Shown piece after piece: positions 21,593 to 33,773 of a stretch of 64,000 nt of DNA (positions within the stretch are counted from its first letter, which is position 1; every line of letters begins with the position of its first letter). The position numbers and the translations under genes are program-made. Below the pieces are notes generated by a model. That model was not told the origin of the DNA. It saw only the letters and a list, made by a program, of their open reading frames with translations, and ran no database searches. This DNA comes from Siphonodentalium dalli. Its lineage: Eukaryota > Mollusca > Scaphopoda > Gadilida > Siphonodentaliidae. Location of the stretch: positions 126,237,989 to 126,301,988 of the forward strand of contig CP136068.1 of the NCBI GenBank assembly GCA_032622095.1, given 5' to 3'.

Positions 21593-23960
21593 ATCTCTTC
21601 GACATTTCAATAGGGTATTCAGCGAAAACCAGATTCGCATTTTCGAATACTTAGATTTTATTTGCTCAAATAGTTCGGCATTGATATTTGCACATTCGTA
21701 TGCTAAACTATTACATAGATAATGCATGGCTTGGAGTCAAAACGACAAGACATGCATTATTTATTATATTATATCTAATATTGGTGTCAATTCTCACAAA
21801 ATTTCTGTCTGATTTTGTCACATTTTTATTTACCGTGAATTTTGGAAATCGGTCTCAGATTTTTACAATTTACAGCAATCTTTTGACGATGGTAGGGGAT
21901 CATAACTGTGCTATTATCTACATCTACCAGCATCTCTTCATGACTCATGCATTTATTTCTATAAATACGTTATTAGCAAAGACATTTTGGCGAAATTTAA
22001 GAAGTTATCTTGTTTATCTTCTATGGAAACGGAAAAGGAAGTTACAAACAAATTAGGACTATATCCCGCACCCGAACAAGTCCTTAATATACCTTTAACA
22101 AAAGCGAAAGTCTTCGAATATATATTCGAAGACGTTAGCGTTGTGCAATGTACAATCTTATTTAAGAGTATTTTAGCGTAAATTCTGGTATGTTTGTATT
22201 GATAATAGTAACGGTACCAATAAAACTTGCCGGAATCATATCGGTTTTTTAATTTACAGAAATATGATGATTATTGTCAAAAAATCAACAGCGTTCAGCG
22301 ATTTTTGGGATTGAGACGCCGTTACGTCATCAACGACATCCGCGTGTTTTATATATAAGTGATTTTTCGGTGACTTTATCGTTTTACGTAACTGACTTAT
22401 AACATGGATCCTGTAAATTAACTTTTCAAGACTATTGATGTACAGTACGCCTTACTTTATGCGGAATGTTACACCACGGGGAGAACCGAAGCAGGCAGCA
22501 CCTACATATTCAGTACCGCGTATTGGTCAGCAACTAATCTACAATACATCGGGATGACCACAGTAACAAGTGATTCAGCCTGTTACATACCAAGTTATCA
22601 AAATTTTCAATGAAATATGTTTTCTACATGATTGAACTGTTCATTGCCATTGGGTAGCATCCTGATATTCTAGAGAATTCAGTCATCCTGGTGTCAACTA
22701 CTGCTAACAAACCAAGAATGTCAACAGAAACTGGCGCAGAAATGCATTTAATACATGATACATACACTTGTATGTGGAAATTAAGTGATAGATATATTCA
22801 GACAGTTCAAAGAATTGAACATAAGATGATAAAATACTTCACAACTAGTTTTCCTAAAAGCATGGCAACTGTTTACTGTAATGCGATGTCTGCTGTCTGA
22901 TATATATACAAAGGCGACAGTTTCAGGTAGTGTTTAAATGATATTCCAAGTATTGATTCAAACGAACTGGAATTTCCGTTGAAACTGATACTGTTGCTAG
23001 CTGATTTCTTGACATGTACTAATACGGAGTATTCAAGAAAATGGGTAGAGGAATATGGTGACTGAACATTGTGTCATTGGTTCATCAGTTTTATTAAATG
23101 GTATTTGCTTATATAATATTTGGTCTAACCTGCAATAGGCGAAAAACGGGACCGATTGCCAAACTTGATCTGAACTGAGGGACAACTGGATGTGCAAGTC
23201 CGCTCGTAACATACCCGTTCGATGAAAATATAAGTATAACGTAATGGAAATATATTACGGCGCCAGTGCCTCCATCCATGCATTCTGATATGTTATAATT
23301 GTATATAGACATCACCATAATTTTCAGACAATCGGTGTCAGGAGTGGGGCGTAGACATCGGGAAGGACACTATATAACAATTTATAAATATATGTTTTAG
23401 AGCAATGTATGTGGGAATATCAAGATGGTTCAATTAAAAGAAATTTTGCGGGAAATCTAATTACGCGGTTTGCGAAGTTGCAAGAGTTACATTTTTAAAT
23501 TCAGTGATTGTGATCGGCGGGGTGGCACCAAAACTGATAGATTTCGAAAGTTTTTTATGATTGTGTGGGCCTCTGGAATCATGGAAGATGTTCGACAACG
23601 AAAAGTTTTGCTGTCGATCACCACAATATACTTATAAATATAGGGGCTGTTCGATTCAGTGGAGACATAAAAAACATAGGGACAACTATTATCCTGGGAA
23701 TCCCTTCTAGTTAAGTCATAAAATATTAACATGATGAATTCTTTCTCGTAAAATGGTGATTGAAGTTATGCAGGCCTACATCATTCTACAGAACATGCAA
23801 ATATATTATGTTACACTCATTATGGGAACATTCCATATACGTTATATACTTTCGTATTATATCCAGGTATCGCTAGTAGTTAACGGAGTATATAACAGGT
23901 TAGAACAGGATATGAACAAAACAATTAGTCCTTATAATGAGTCGTTAAAGTCCAGCATTA
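21593..23960. other. Non-coding stretch
   Basis: Very AT-rich near 21.7-22.2 kb. No repeat family or exon with both splice sites that I can defend. A plus-strand frame near 22430-22613 ending Y-Q-N-F-Q and a minus-strand frame at 23109-23318 look mildly coding-like but carry no recognisable domain. Confidence 0.3.
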
Positions 23961-23962
23961 GC

Positions 23963-24663
23963 GTGGTCGTGGTACGCAAAAAAAAGGGGTCAACCCAGAA
24001 GAAATTGGTATAGAAGCGATCTCGGTGTCATTCAACCCGGGAGAATCTCTGCTACAACATATCCAAAATCCGCTAAAATCCGCTTTGGGGAAAATCCAGG
24101 ATCCAAGATGGCGTCCAACATGGCCGCCATTAGTCAAAATAGATTCTGACTGAGATTAATTCGACTTAATGAGAACAAATGTTGCCATATTAATACAAAT
24201 GTATACATTTTGGCGAAGGTAAAGTATTATGCCACATATCTATAGAAAAAATGGAACCCCTCGCCCCAGATGTCTGCCAAAATGGTGGCCTAAACTCGAA
24301 AATTTGAAATTTTTGCCTAATATCTTAAAAATCAATTCCTGTTGTTTGATAATGGTTCAGACTGGCGACATTGATTAGTCATATTCATGTTAATTCATCA
24401 TTGGAGCAATGAAAGATACCATAAATGGGGTCCCAGACTCATATACACCCTCAAACATTTGATTTTACAGAACGCGGTATAAAATTCCACAAATATCGCC
24501 ATTGGGATTCCAGTCGTATATCAACAACAAATGGACAGAACTGTACAATGTAAGTTTGGCATACCATTATCTATAATTGCTCCAATTCAATGAAACCCAA
24601 ATTGGCGCTTTGTCTTAAAATGGCTGCCAAAATGGCGGTCAAAATATGGAAAATGGCAGATAT
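23963..24663 (+). repeat. Long 'ATGGCNGCC' repeat, left arm of an inverted pair
   Basis: A ~700-bp unit. It starts GTGGTCGT...ACCCAGAAGAAATTGGTATAG, passes ATCCAAGATGGCGTCCAACATGGCCGCC, GCCAAAATGGTGGCC, CATTGGAGCAATGAAAGATACC and GAACGCGGTATAAAATTCC, and ends ATGGCTGCCAAAATGGCGGTCAAAATATGG. The reverse complement is at 27603-28300 with high similarity. Confidence 0.88.
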
Positions 24664-24670
24664 TTAGAAT

Positions 24671-24830
24671 GGTCGTCAGAGGGTTAGACCCAGAAGGAAT
24701 TGGTAAAGAAACGGTTTTGTTGTCATTCGACGCGGGAGAATCTCGTGTATAACATATCCAAAATCCGCTAAAATCCGCTTTTGGGAAAATACAGAATTCA
24801 AGATGGCGTCCAACATGGTCGCCAATAATA
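24671..24830 (+). repeat. Partial second monomer of the long repeat
   Basis: GGTCGTCAGAGGGTTAGACCCAGAAGGAATTGGTA...CAAGATGGCGTCCAACATGGTCGCC restarts the unit 706 bp after its first start and stops after about 160 bp. The family can therefore exist in tandem. Confidence 0.8.
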
Positions 24831-27440
24831 ATGAAAATGGCAAATATGTAGTTATTCACGAAAACCCATTCGACAAAACGCCAATTCGGCACAAATACAC
24901 ATCATTGATTGAAATCAATGTTTTTTGTGGGTATGAGTAGCCAATAACGATTCAAAATGCTAAGATGGCTACCAAAATGGCCACCGAAAATTTTCGAAAT
25001 TTAAGTTCTGCTCAGAGGAAAGCCGAAACAACACTTCGGTTGTGAGCTAACGATGACAGATCTATTAAACATGTTGCCAATAATCTACTACCACAATCAG
25101 TTTAGCCCGAAACGTTCCAACTAAGCAGTATCTACTGCAGGAACCAACACGATGTCCACTTATTACGAGGGACTATCTGGAAATTAATTAAAAATAAATT
25201 AAATTGCTACGAATCTGGATTATTTGAAAACACAGTGTCAACATTTCTACTTAATAACGACTATTCGGAACATCAATTATATGGGCATCGGTGGTCTAGT
25301 ACGGAAGCATCAGGCTATAGTAGGTTTTCCAGTGCTGGCGAAAGTGAAAAGGACAGGAGGGAAAAGCGAATAATCTGGGGTTTACTTAATTGGTGGGCAA
25401 GTTGGTTATCGGAGCTGGAGAGTTTCAAAGTAACATTATTTTCTTCAATATCAAGAGGAAAAATGAAAATTCGCACGTACATTGTATACCCTTCACACTT
25501 TATGTGACAATTCCGTGTCATGCGATTGTGGGTATATACATGTGGATAGAAACATTCTAGTACATATATAGACGCACCTATATCTTCTACACATTTAGTG
25601 AATTTCATCAAAGATATGTAGACACAATGTGCGTCACGGCTGGATCTGACCGGTATGCGTAAAGGTATCAACCATTTAGCTTGATTAACTGGCATTTCAA
25701 GGTTGTCATTAGATAGAAATGCCACACGAAGATGGTGATTAACAACATGTTTGTCTAAGAAATGTGAACAATGAACATGTTATTTTCCGGATGTTAGACA
25801 ATCAAACTGCCACATAAGGCGTTCAGCCATGCTCATCAGAGCACGAACTATGTGCAAATTAATGACACGAAACTATTTCATGCGGACGACGTACTCTAGA
25901 CCTACATCCAACGTCATTTCCTATTAACTTTTATTGTTTGTACGGACGGTTTCGAGGTTTGAAAATCCCGCTTGTCCAAGAAAACCTCCACACACTTACG
26001 GAGTCGATGTGTAAACAATGTATGGGAATAGTTTCTTCATACATATATGTATTTGGCACACGTATTTTCTAGAACATAAGAGATCACCATTTACCGGAGA
26101 GTTGATATCTGGGAAGAGATCAGAGTAAAACTACTTTTCTTACATGTCGAAATGGGGAATCCATGGGCTACATTTAGTTCCAGCTTGTAACTTGAAAATG
26201 ATGGCCGAGCCCGAATAGTTAATATTTCGTCGCATCAGTGCTATAATGTAACCCACATTTTCAACTTTCCGAGAAAATGAAGGTTGAAGTTTATAGACAA
26301 CATCTCTCCTAATGTTGACAAAGCATGACGTATTGTTGTATTTATCCCAATGAAAATTGACATTAGCTGTTCATTGAACCACATATTGTTTTCTGTTTAT
26401 TCCCTCGTTTTCTTTTAAAAAGCAATAGCTTGTTTGGAGATATGACATTTTGCGTATGCCAGCGACGATTCGTTTCCGTGCTATAATGAAGTTGTGCTAA
26501 TAAATGCAGATTAAGCTAAATATGGTGGCAATCGCATGTGTCTATGAACTAAAAAGTGCCTATTCTACACTATGAAAATTCACCCATGTGCATCATCATA
26601 CAGAAATGTGTGGAACAATCACAAAATTTAAATCACCAAATAATCACGCGACTAACATGGAGATACTGCCATATAGCACACATTTTTGAATTCACAAACA
26701 CAAAACAGAAGTCACGTGGACAACCTGAAGCGTCCGATTGGCTGCTGTTGGCCATACGACCTCATAGTACGAATAATTGTAAAGATCGCTGGATATACGA
26801 CATTTGCTTCACTGGTTTGTGCGAATATTTGTCATCCAATGCAAGGACAGTTTGGCCCATCGGATTGGATTTTTTCTCACGATTCGAATGGTATCAAATA
26901 CTCATTTCCCGCCATAATGGATATACGACATTATAGCACTGATGAGTCGAGATTTTGTCAACCCGCGGGAAGCCACCAAAAGATTGAAAATAAATAGTTT
27001 TGATGTATATGAGCCACATACATGTATATGAGCCAACTATCAACTGCATCCACCACTCACAACTTCCATTATGTGATAAGCTGGGCAGAGTCTACCATTT
27101 TCGTTTTGGAAGCCATATTATATAAAATGTATTGTTTCTTTTGGTCTATTTGAGATGGAATGTTCACAAATAAAAGAAACGATCAATTATTTTGTAGACA
27201 AGATCTGCTCATCCCTAAATATCAAATGTGACCAGAACCCCAAAGTCGATTTTGGTTAAATTTCATACCGCATTCGTTATAACTTATTAGTGAAGGACCG
27301 GAGTAAACTATGATCTAATCTATTAGAAATGTCATTGCTGTAATGATCAGTTGACACGATCATTGAAAGAATATACCCATTGTTTCCCAGTTCAGAGAGC
27401 AACAAGTGATAAACAGAAGTGATAGAAAATAGTATTTTTC
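24831..27440. other. Spacer between inverted long repeats
   Basis: About 2.7 kb. Contains fragments of the same repeat near 24955-25015 and 27440-27500, but no recognised gene. Open frames at 25.2-25.7 kb and 26.6-27.0 kb show no family motifs. Confidence 0.35.
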
Positions 27441-27602
27441 ACATCGGGTGGCCATTTTGGCAGCCATTTTTGGTACTGATTTTTAAGTTTGTACATAGAG
27501 CTAGCATAATGGCATCATAAAGAGGTATTCATTCGTATTTATTTAGTCAATTTTATTCATCAACCACTACTTATAATGGATTGAATGACACTGTGATCAA
27601 TA

Positions 27603-28300
27603 TCCGCCATTTTCCATATTTTGACCGCCATTTTGGCAGCCATTTTGAGACAAAGCGCCAATTTGGGTTTCATTGAATTGGAGTATTTATAGATATTGGT
27701 ATGCCCAACTTACATTGTACAGTTCTGTCCATTTCTTGTTGATATATGACTGTAATCACAATGGAGAGTTTTGTGGAATGTTATACCGCGTTCTGTAAAA
27801 TCGAATTTTTGAGGGTGTAGATGAGTCTGGGACCCCATTTATGGTATCTTTCATTGCTCCAATGATGAATTAACCTGAATATGACTAATCAATGTCGCCA
27901 GTCTGAACCATTATCAAACAACAGGAATTGATATTTAAGATATTAGGCAAAAACTTCAAATGTTCGAGTTTAGGCCGCCATTTTGGCGGCCATCTGGGAC
28001 GATGGGTTCCATTTTTGCCATAAACAGGTGGCTCAACATTTTACCTTTGCAAAAATGTATACAAATGTATACATATGACAACATATGACAACATTTGTTC
28101 TCACTGTTATCGAATTAATCTCAGTCAGAGTATCTTTTGACTAACGGCAGCCTTGTTGGACGCCATCTTGGATCCTGAATTATGCCCAAAGTGGATTTTA
28201 GCGGATTTTGGATATGTTATTCACGAGATTCTCCCGCGTCGAATGACACCAAAACCGCTTCTATACCAATTTCTTCCGGGTCGAACCCTCTGACGACCAC
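27603..28300 (-). repeat. Long 'ATGGCNGCC' repeat, right arm of the inverted pair
   Basis: Reverse complement of 23963-24663 along its full length, with scattered substitutions and an ACATATGACA duplication near 28070-28090. Together with the left arm it encloses about 3 kb in foldback orientation. Confidence 0.88.
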
Positions 28301-29370
28301 ACTAATAATGTACTTTAGCACGGTTTATCCAGAAGCCAGTTTTTTTTGGGTCAATTATATAGTCCATTATATGTGGTCCGTTATAAAGTTCTTTTGTATA
28401 GTCCAGTATAATTATATAGAGTCCATTATATGGATTTCAATACGTTGATTATGTGCACAATCTATTATTGCCCTTATATGGAAATTGATGTGGCAGCATC
28501 CATATCGTGCCAAGTATCTCCGTGCTTATATTGCCATATGATCATCCATGAATATGGATGTACGATGTTGCCGGTGTTTGTAAATGGTCGGCTGCATGAC
28601 ATTTTGCGATGTTTGTTAGCCGATACATTATATTCACACTGGTCATCGAAACGCTCCGGATTTCGCTATAGAGTGTGTAGCTTTTATATGTGCTCATCTT
28701 GGTATCTGACCTCTTCGGTGTTATTATGAGTGAGTCTTCTGGACTTTCTTGGGAGGCATGTTGTCAGATCGAATGCCGGCAATATAACGAAGCATACCAA
28801 CATAGTCATCTCCCCATTTTATAGACACCAGGGTCTCCAATCGTTCAATTACAAGCACTCTGGCAGTCGTACGTACATATTATGTGTAAAAGTGTAGACA
28901 GCTCAAGAGCCTGTATTGTAGCTTGTTCAATTTGAAGTGGTGGTAGAATCAAACTTTTCAAATCGTCTGTTGAGGAAATGTTTGTTCCGTTTGATGTATG
29001 GCGTACCACAACATTATATTCAATATCTTTATGTATGCACTTGAAATCTCCAAATTGATCAAACTGGGAGCGTTTGTCAAACGCAATTAATATTATCTGT
29101 AGTTCTCTCCAGTTCAAAACAATGTCATTAAGAGATATCTCCCAGTCAGAAATCCATTTCCATCGTTGTTCTTGGCATATATTACAGAGTTCAGTATAAG
29201 GCAGATCCTTGCACGACGTGAATCAAACATTTTAAAAGCCTTGGAGTCTTTTATGTTATAAGATTATTTGGATGACAACACCTTTATATAACCATTAGCG
29301 TATAATGCATACAAGCTTCCAGCCTTAAGTGAAGCCTGTATCAAGTGAAGTGACAATCTCCAGTGAAGAA
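28301..29370. other. Unassigned stretch before the Maverick/Polinton genes
   Basis: A minus-strand frame at 28845-29117 (90 codons, reading N-W-R-E-L-Q-I-I-L-I-A-F-D-K-R) extends upstream with open sequence and looks coding-like, but I do not recognise it. It may be a decayed gene of the Maverick/Polinton or unrelated. Confidence 0.3.
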
Positions 29371-29377
29371 GACACAG

Positions 29378-30065
29378 CTGAAGAAATTCCAAACAGATAT
29401 CCGAAAAATTGCTGTCAAGAAGATAAATTTAGGTAACAGGAAACGTGTCATACAGAAAGGTGGGAATTCGGTATGTTGGGCGCTCTGGCACATGTTATTG
29501 GAGACATGATTGATAAAATATTCTAAACATGGAAACGGTGAACGAACGTTTCTGGAGACGAAAACAAATTCAAAAGATAATACATCTATAGGACGTGAAA
29601 AGATGACAGATGTAAAGAACAAATTGTCGATGTCAGTGAAAATAACGTTATGTCACCATCTACGAAACACTGAAAAATTGGACGAATTTCAAGAGGATTT
29701 TGAAACAGCTAAACTCCACAGTGATTTAGAGTCACGAAAACCCATTCCAGTTTGAACAAACAAGATACGATACGAAAGTTTGAGATATAAACCAGGCGGA
29801 ACAGCAGGCTATATCAGCACTACCATGTTATTCGGGAGAGAATGATGAGAAACTGCTGGACCACCTGAACATGTATAACACCGAAGTCCGCTGGGACCCT
29901 TCGGGCCAGTTGTCGATATCTGATAAACCTGTGGTAGATGCTCTTGTTCCAAAACGAGTTTGGCATAAATAAAAAAAAGAACTTCCAAATTGGGAAGAAC
30001 TGAAATAGTCATTGGTCAAATATGATATTCCAGTTTCATACATCGGGAATGTGCGAGAAAGTTGA
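29378..30065 (+). pseudogene. Maverick/Polinton accessory gene, decayed
   Basis: Three frame-shifted blocks. The first (29378-29510) has a basic stretch V-K-K-I-N-L-G-N-R-K-R-V-I-Q-K-G-G, like the short basic glycine-bearing peptides of these elements. The second (29510-29755) is a K/E-rich helical segment. The third (about 29838-30060) reads V-R-W-D-P-S-G-Q-L, a V-V-D-A turn, then N-W-E-E-L and V-S-Y-I-G-N. That W-D/N-x-x-G, V-x-D and P-x-W-E, I/L-x-G-N order is what I recall of a conserved protein of unknown function encoded next to the integrase in invertebrate Polintons. Stops and frame changes show it is dead. Function is unknown. Confidence 0.5.
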
Positions 30066-30176
30066 AACGACTAGAGAAACATATACCGAAAATGGACACA
30101 AGAAGGCACACTGTGAAAATGATGGAAGGCGATGACAAAGAAGGTGAATTAGTTACAGTCTAGGAAGTGTGGTGAC

Positions 30177-30545
30177 AAAATAATTGAGGATGTGTATACT
30201 GATCCTAATAGTCCCATCGCTTTCGGAAGCATAAAAGATTTAGTTAAAGCTGCTAAGAAACATCTCACCAGTAAGAAATATGTTTCTGATAGGTTATCGG
30301 CTCAAGATGTTTACACGATTCATGCACCAGCTCGTAAAACGTTTCACCGATTTCGGACCATTTCTCCCGGAAAGGATCATATTTGGCAAGCTGATTTGAC
30401 TGATTATTCTAAATACAGTAAGGAAAATAGCGGAATCTGTTGTGTCTCATTGTTGTGTTTTCTAGATACGCATGGATATTTGCTCTTAAAACTGAACACG
30501 GTATTTGTTAGTTGTTGCCGTCGAAAATCAAGAAATGGCAGTCAC
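30177..30545 (+). pseudogene. Maverick/Polinton integrase, N-terminal part
   Basis: D-P-N-S-P-I-A-F-G-S-I-K-D-L is followed by Q-D-V-Y-T-I-H-A-P-A-R-K and then H-I-W-Q-A-D-L-T-D. These are the region before the catalytic core and the first Asp (codon near 30392) of a retroviral-type integrase (rve) as carried by Polintons. After about 30440 the frame slips and the text stops resembling the family by about 30540. The second Asp, the Glu and any chromodomain are missing. The enzyme would insert the linear element DNA into the host genome; this copy cannot. The minor-capsid gene follows at once, so the rest of the integrase was deleted. Confidence 0.78.
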
Positions 30546-30561
30546 ATAAACCTCCGAACAA

Positions 30562-31679
30562 TTCACCTTGAAATTGACATCCAATGCCATTATGGATACA
30601 TTTACTGACAACACTCTGACCGAGTACACTGTCCAGTTGCCATAACTAATGTATCTACCGCACGACCAATATGAAGTTGGACTCAAAAGAGTCGTTCTAC
30701 CAGCTGATTGGGACGAACCGGTTCTGGGTTTATCGGATTTGCCCATTACTGATGACAAATCTCCAGCCTGCACAATAACTGTTCATTGTTGCCATTGGTG
30801 ATCGGAAAACTATCCATATAACCGATTATTATAGTTAACAGAAAGGTGGTTGCCACACTGGTGTATTTCAAGAGAACAAAGCATCTGACCAGGAATCCAA
30901 AGATTATCTCGCTCTGGAGTATGCGCTTCATTTCACTCTGAAAATGGAAGAGCTAGACGATCTATCAAATTTCATATCTACGATTCAACGGAAACTGATT
31001 CAAATCTATTATCAATTATAATCAATCATCAATTATATATATCTATTATAAATATCAAGAAATCTATGAAGTCTAACAAACTATAAGAAAGTATGGTGAA
31101 TAACAAGTAGGAGATTAAGAATTTTCCAACCATCAAGATCGGTATCCTGATCGTATCGACAATATTGTGGACAGTGATACATTATTTACCAAAATCATTG
31201 GTTCCGGTGATATTCATTGCATCACATTCTCTCAACTCACCCAAGTTCAGTCTTTGAGAAAATTTGGAATCATACTTTCGTTCATTATGAAACGAGATTC
31301 CAATTTAGGTCGCTTATTCAAATTGAAAAAAAAAACATTATAAATTAGGTTTTAAAAAACATGGCGGAAAATAGTTTTTTAGAAAATTCGTTTTCGTGAA
31401 ATTATAGAAGAAATCAAATTCCAAAATATTCTATATTTATTGTGACTTGATACAAAATCGTATAGTGGGTGACATTTATGCAAAACTCTTAGCCGTTGTA
31501 ATGAGAACTCGTTGTGAAGGAATTTTCATGCACGAATTCCGAAATATTGAAAATGTTCCTATTCTTGATGCTAAAATGTAATTTATTACCGCATAAATCA
31601 CCGATGATACTGTAGCTCCAATTCCTTTCAAATACGGAGTTAGGACGATACTCGCTCGTCACTGTAGAGATGCTTGAGG
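30562..31679 (+). pseudogene. Maverick/Polinton minor capsid (penton-like) protein
   Basis: The N-terminal block reads M-D-T-F-T-D-N-T-L-T-E-Y-T-V-Q-L-P and, after a stop, Q-Y-E-V-G-L-K-R-V. The C-terminal block from about 31425 reads I-Y-C-D-L-I-Q-N-R-I-V-G-D, A-K-L-L and, after further stops, D-D-T-V-A-P-I-P-F. These are the two ends of the single jelly-roll penton protein of Polinton-like virus elements: an N-terminal strand ending in D-N-T-x-x-x-Y-x-x-x-L-P, and the C-terminal Y-C-D-I-V, V-G-D, A-P-L-L, D-x-G-x-x-I-P-F series. The middle is poorly preserved. Gene length (about 1.1 kb) is normal for the family. Several stops (for example near 30650 and 31580) and frame changes show it is inactive. 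Confidence 0.8.
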
Positions 31680-32082
31680 ACGGTCAATTCCTATTTACGT
31701 TGGTCAACGGAATCAACGAGGATATGGTGTCGGAACTTTCTTCAGGAAGATGGCACGAATCGTATCACCGCTCGCCAAAAAAGCTGGAAAATCCATTCTT
31801 TCCAGAGGACTAGAAACAGTGGCTAATGTCGGACACGATCTTTTAAATGATGGCGATTTAAAAAGTACCCTTTCGGACGAGGTAAACAGGCGGCTCGAGA
31901 TCTCTTATCTGGTGCTACGGAACAACGTAGCAGAAAGTGTAAAAGCCAGAACAACAGTATTCAGCAGTCAAAACGAGCTAAACAATCGAAGGTTCGCAAC
32001 GAAAAAAAGAAAAAGCAATCGTGGGATATCTCCTCATAAGCATCCATCGACAATCAGAGTGCTGCGTAAAATCAGACACTGA
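31678..32082 (+). pseudogene. pX-like basic core peptide gene of the Maverick/Polinton
   Basis: An open frame reads I-P-I-Y-V-G-Q-R-N-Q-R-G-Y-G-V-G-T-F-F, then A-K-K-A-G-K-S-I-L-S-R-G-L, then A-N-V-G-H-D-L-L-N-D-G. The Q-R-G-x-G-x-G-x-F start followed by a hydrophobic/basic P-L-A-K-K-x-x-x-x-x-x-x-x-G-L-x-x-x-A-N-V-x-x-D pattern is that of the adenovirus pX/core-like peptide seen in adintoviruses and Polintons. It likely bound packaged DNA or membranes in the virion. This is the longest intact frame of the cluster. Its C-terminus turns lysine/arginine-rich (K-K-R-K-S-N-R). It lies tightly between the two capsid genes, as usual. Confidence 0.7.
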
Positions 32083-32120
32083 TTTGTTTTCTATGCGGTC
32101 GACAATCGTTACTTTATAAA

Positions 32121-33290
32121 ATGGCGTATACATCGAGAAACAGCCAGCACCAACAGGATACCAATACGATGGTTTACACGAATTTGCCATTGGAGGACAT
32201 TGGATCGATGTGACGAAATCGTTCATATAGTCAGATGTAACGATTTCAAAAACCGATGGCAGGGATTTTGACAATGATCACAAAGCCGTATCAACAAACA
32301 ATGTCCTACACTCGATATTCGAAAGAGTTGTTGATGTGGTATTCAACACAGAATAAGTCATTTACGGCAGAGGATATCATTACAGAGTTACATTGAAAAT
32401 TTACTGTCGTCATGCACTGAAAACTCATTAGCCAACACCGACCTGTTCATCAAATAAAAAGCTGTGCTGCTGAATACACCGTTCGATGATGCAACGCGAC
32501 AAGTGAAAGTTACGATATTTACACCGAAGGGGAACACATGTCACCCGTTTCAACTAACTGGAAGACTCCATTGTGATACAGAGTCAAAATATACAGAAGC
32601 AAATCAGAATTTGCGTTGCAACTAGTTGGTGGACCATTCAAAATGTGTATAAATTCGGCCAAATGGTTCGTTCGAACTGTCGAACTTAGTGCCCCTGAAG
32701 CAAATTCTATAATGTCGATATTGATTGCATGATCTAGATCATTGTATCCGATAAACATAGTTTCTCTTCCTTCGTTTACTATAGCGCAGGGCAAATACAG
32801 TTTCACTAATGATAACATTTTGCTAGGTGATACTCAACTTCCAAAACGCGTTTTGTGAAACACAGCTCATAACGCAACCCTCGACAGCTCACCATTCAAT
32901 TTTAAACATTACAAGTGTGAAGAAGAGATCTCACTATCAACGAAAAAGTTAGTGTTGGAATTCCTTACAAGAAAAACTACGGTGACAAACTCTACACCAT
33001 AGCCTACTACAGTTTCCCGAACTCGACAAATAACGATTACTCTACAGATGATGTAAACATATCGTTTGACGATTATTGAAATGGATACAGCACGTTCGGT
33101 TTTGATAAAACTGTATACAAACAAGCATTTAAACCGAACAAAGAAAAAGTGGAAAACTATTCGTTCAATTTAAACAGGCACTACCCGACACCATCAACGT
33201 TATCGTATATGCAGAGTATGACAACAATATCGAAACAGACAGCAATAGAGGCCTGCACAAAGATTGTGTGTCAATATGCTTATGACTAAT
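32121..33290 (+). pseudogene. Maverick/Polinton major capsid protein (double jelly-roll)
   Basis: After an ATG near 32121 and a frame change, the text reads Y-Q-Y-D-G-L-H-E-F-A-I-G-G, then W-I-D-V-T, then N-N-V-L-H-S-I-F-E-R-V-V-D-V. Further on come T-G-R-L-H-C-D-T (about 32560), S-P-F-N-F-K-H-Y (about 32890), N-G-Y-S-T-F-G-F-D (about 33080) and I-N-V-I-V-Y-A-E-Y-D-N (about 33200). This is the ordered signature of the Polinton double jelly-roll capsid protein from start to end, at the usual length of about 390 codons. In-frame stops and at least four frame changes disable it. The order minor capsid, pX, major capsid is preserved. Confidence 0.85.
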
Positions 33291-33295
33291 GACAT

Positions 33296-33720
33296 GACTA
33301 ATGGTATAGAGAATCTTGCTCAAAGAGATAGAAAAGTATGGGATATTCTATTTTGAGATACATCGTGCGATCTATGGCCAACACATTTACCAGCTGGTTA
33401 CGGAATTATTGCCAATAATGATCCATCTCATAAACTCGGTCAACATTGGATCGTTATCGATTAATTTAATGGCGATATACCCCACCTCAATTTTTTCTGG
33501 CATTGAACTGCATTACTCGACCCAAAAAAATCAATCTATTTTGTTCTTTTAATTGTGGTTTGTATTGTTTGTTCTACATGTATTCTATTGCACATAATGT
33601 TGATAATCCATTCATATATTTTGAAAATCGAGGCAGATTCAATGGTATACTTGTATTGTTGTTCACACATGTTATATTGGAACAATATATAAATAAATCA
33701 AAATAATTGCTGTAAATAAA
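33296..33720 (+). pseudogene. Adenain-type cysteine protease of the Maverick/Polinton
   Basis: P-A-G-Y-G-I-I-A-N-N-D-P-S-H-K-L-G-Q-H-W at about 33391-33450 carries the catalytic His in G-x-H-W. Following a stop and a frame change, about 33555-33590 reads N-C-G-L-Y-C-L-F-Y, which contains the catalytic Cys of the Ulp1/adenain fold. The D-P-S...G-x-H-W and C-G-x-Y-C pair is characteristic of the maturation protease of adenoviruses and Polintons, which cleaves capsid precursors. A TAA follows the His motif immediately and others come later, so it is a pseudogene. Confidence 0.78.
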
Positions 33721-33773
33721 ATCGCATTGCATGAACTTATTGTCTGTCATTATTCCCCTGACATTCGTGGAAT

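Noticed and set aside
21307-21613. Overlapping open frames on both strands with F-R-H or K-R-P repeats
   Set aside because: They translate the GGACGTTTCGGCAC minisatellite.
23109-23318. Minus-strand frame ending at CTATTGCAG|GTTAGA, possible exon
   Set aside because: Composition is odd, no acceptor upstream is convincing and no domain is seen.
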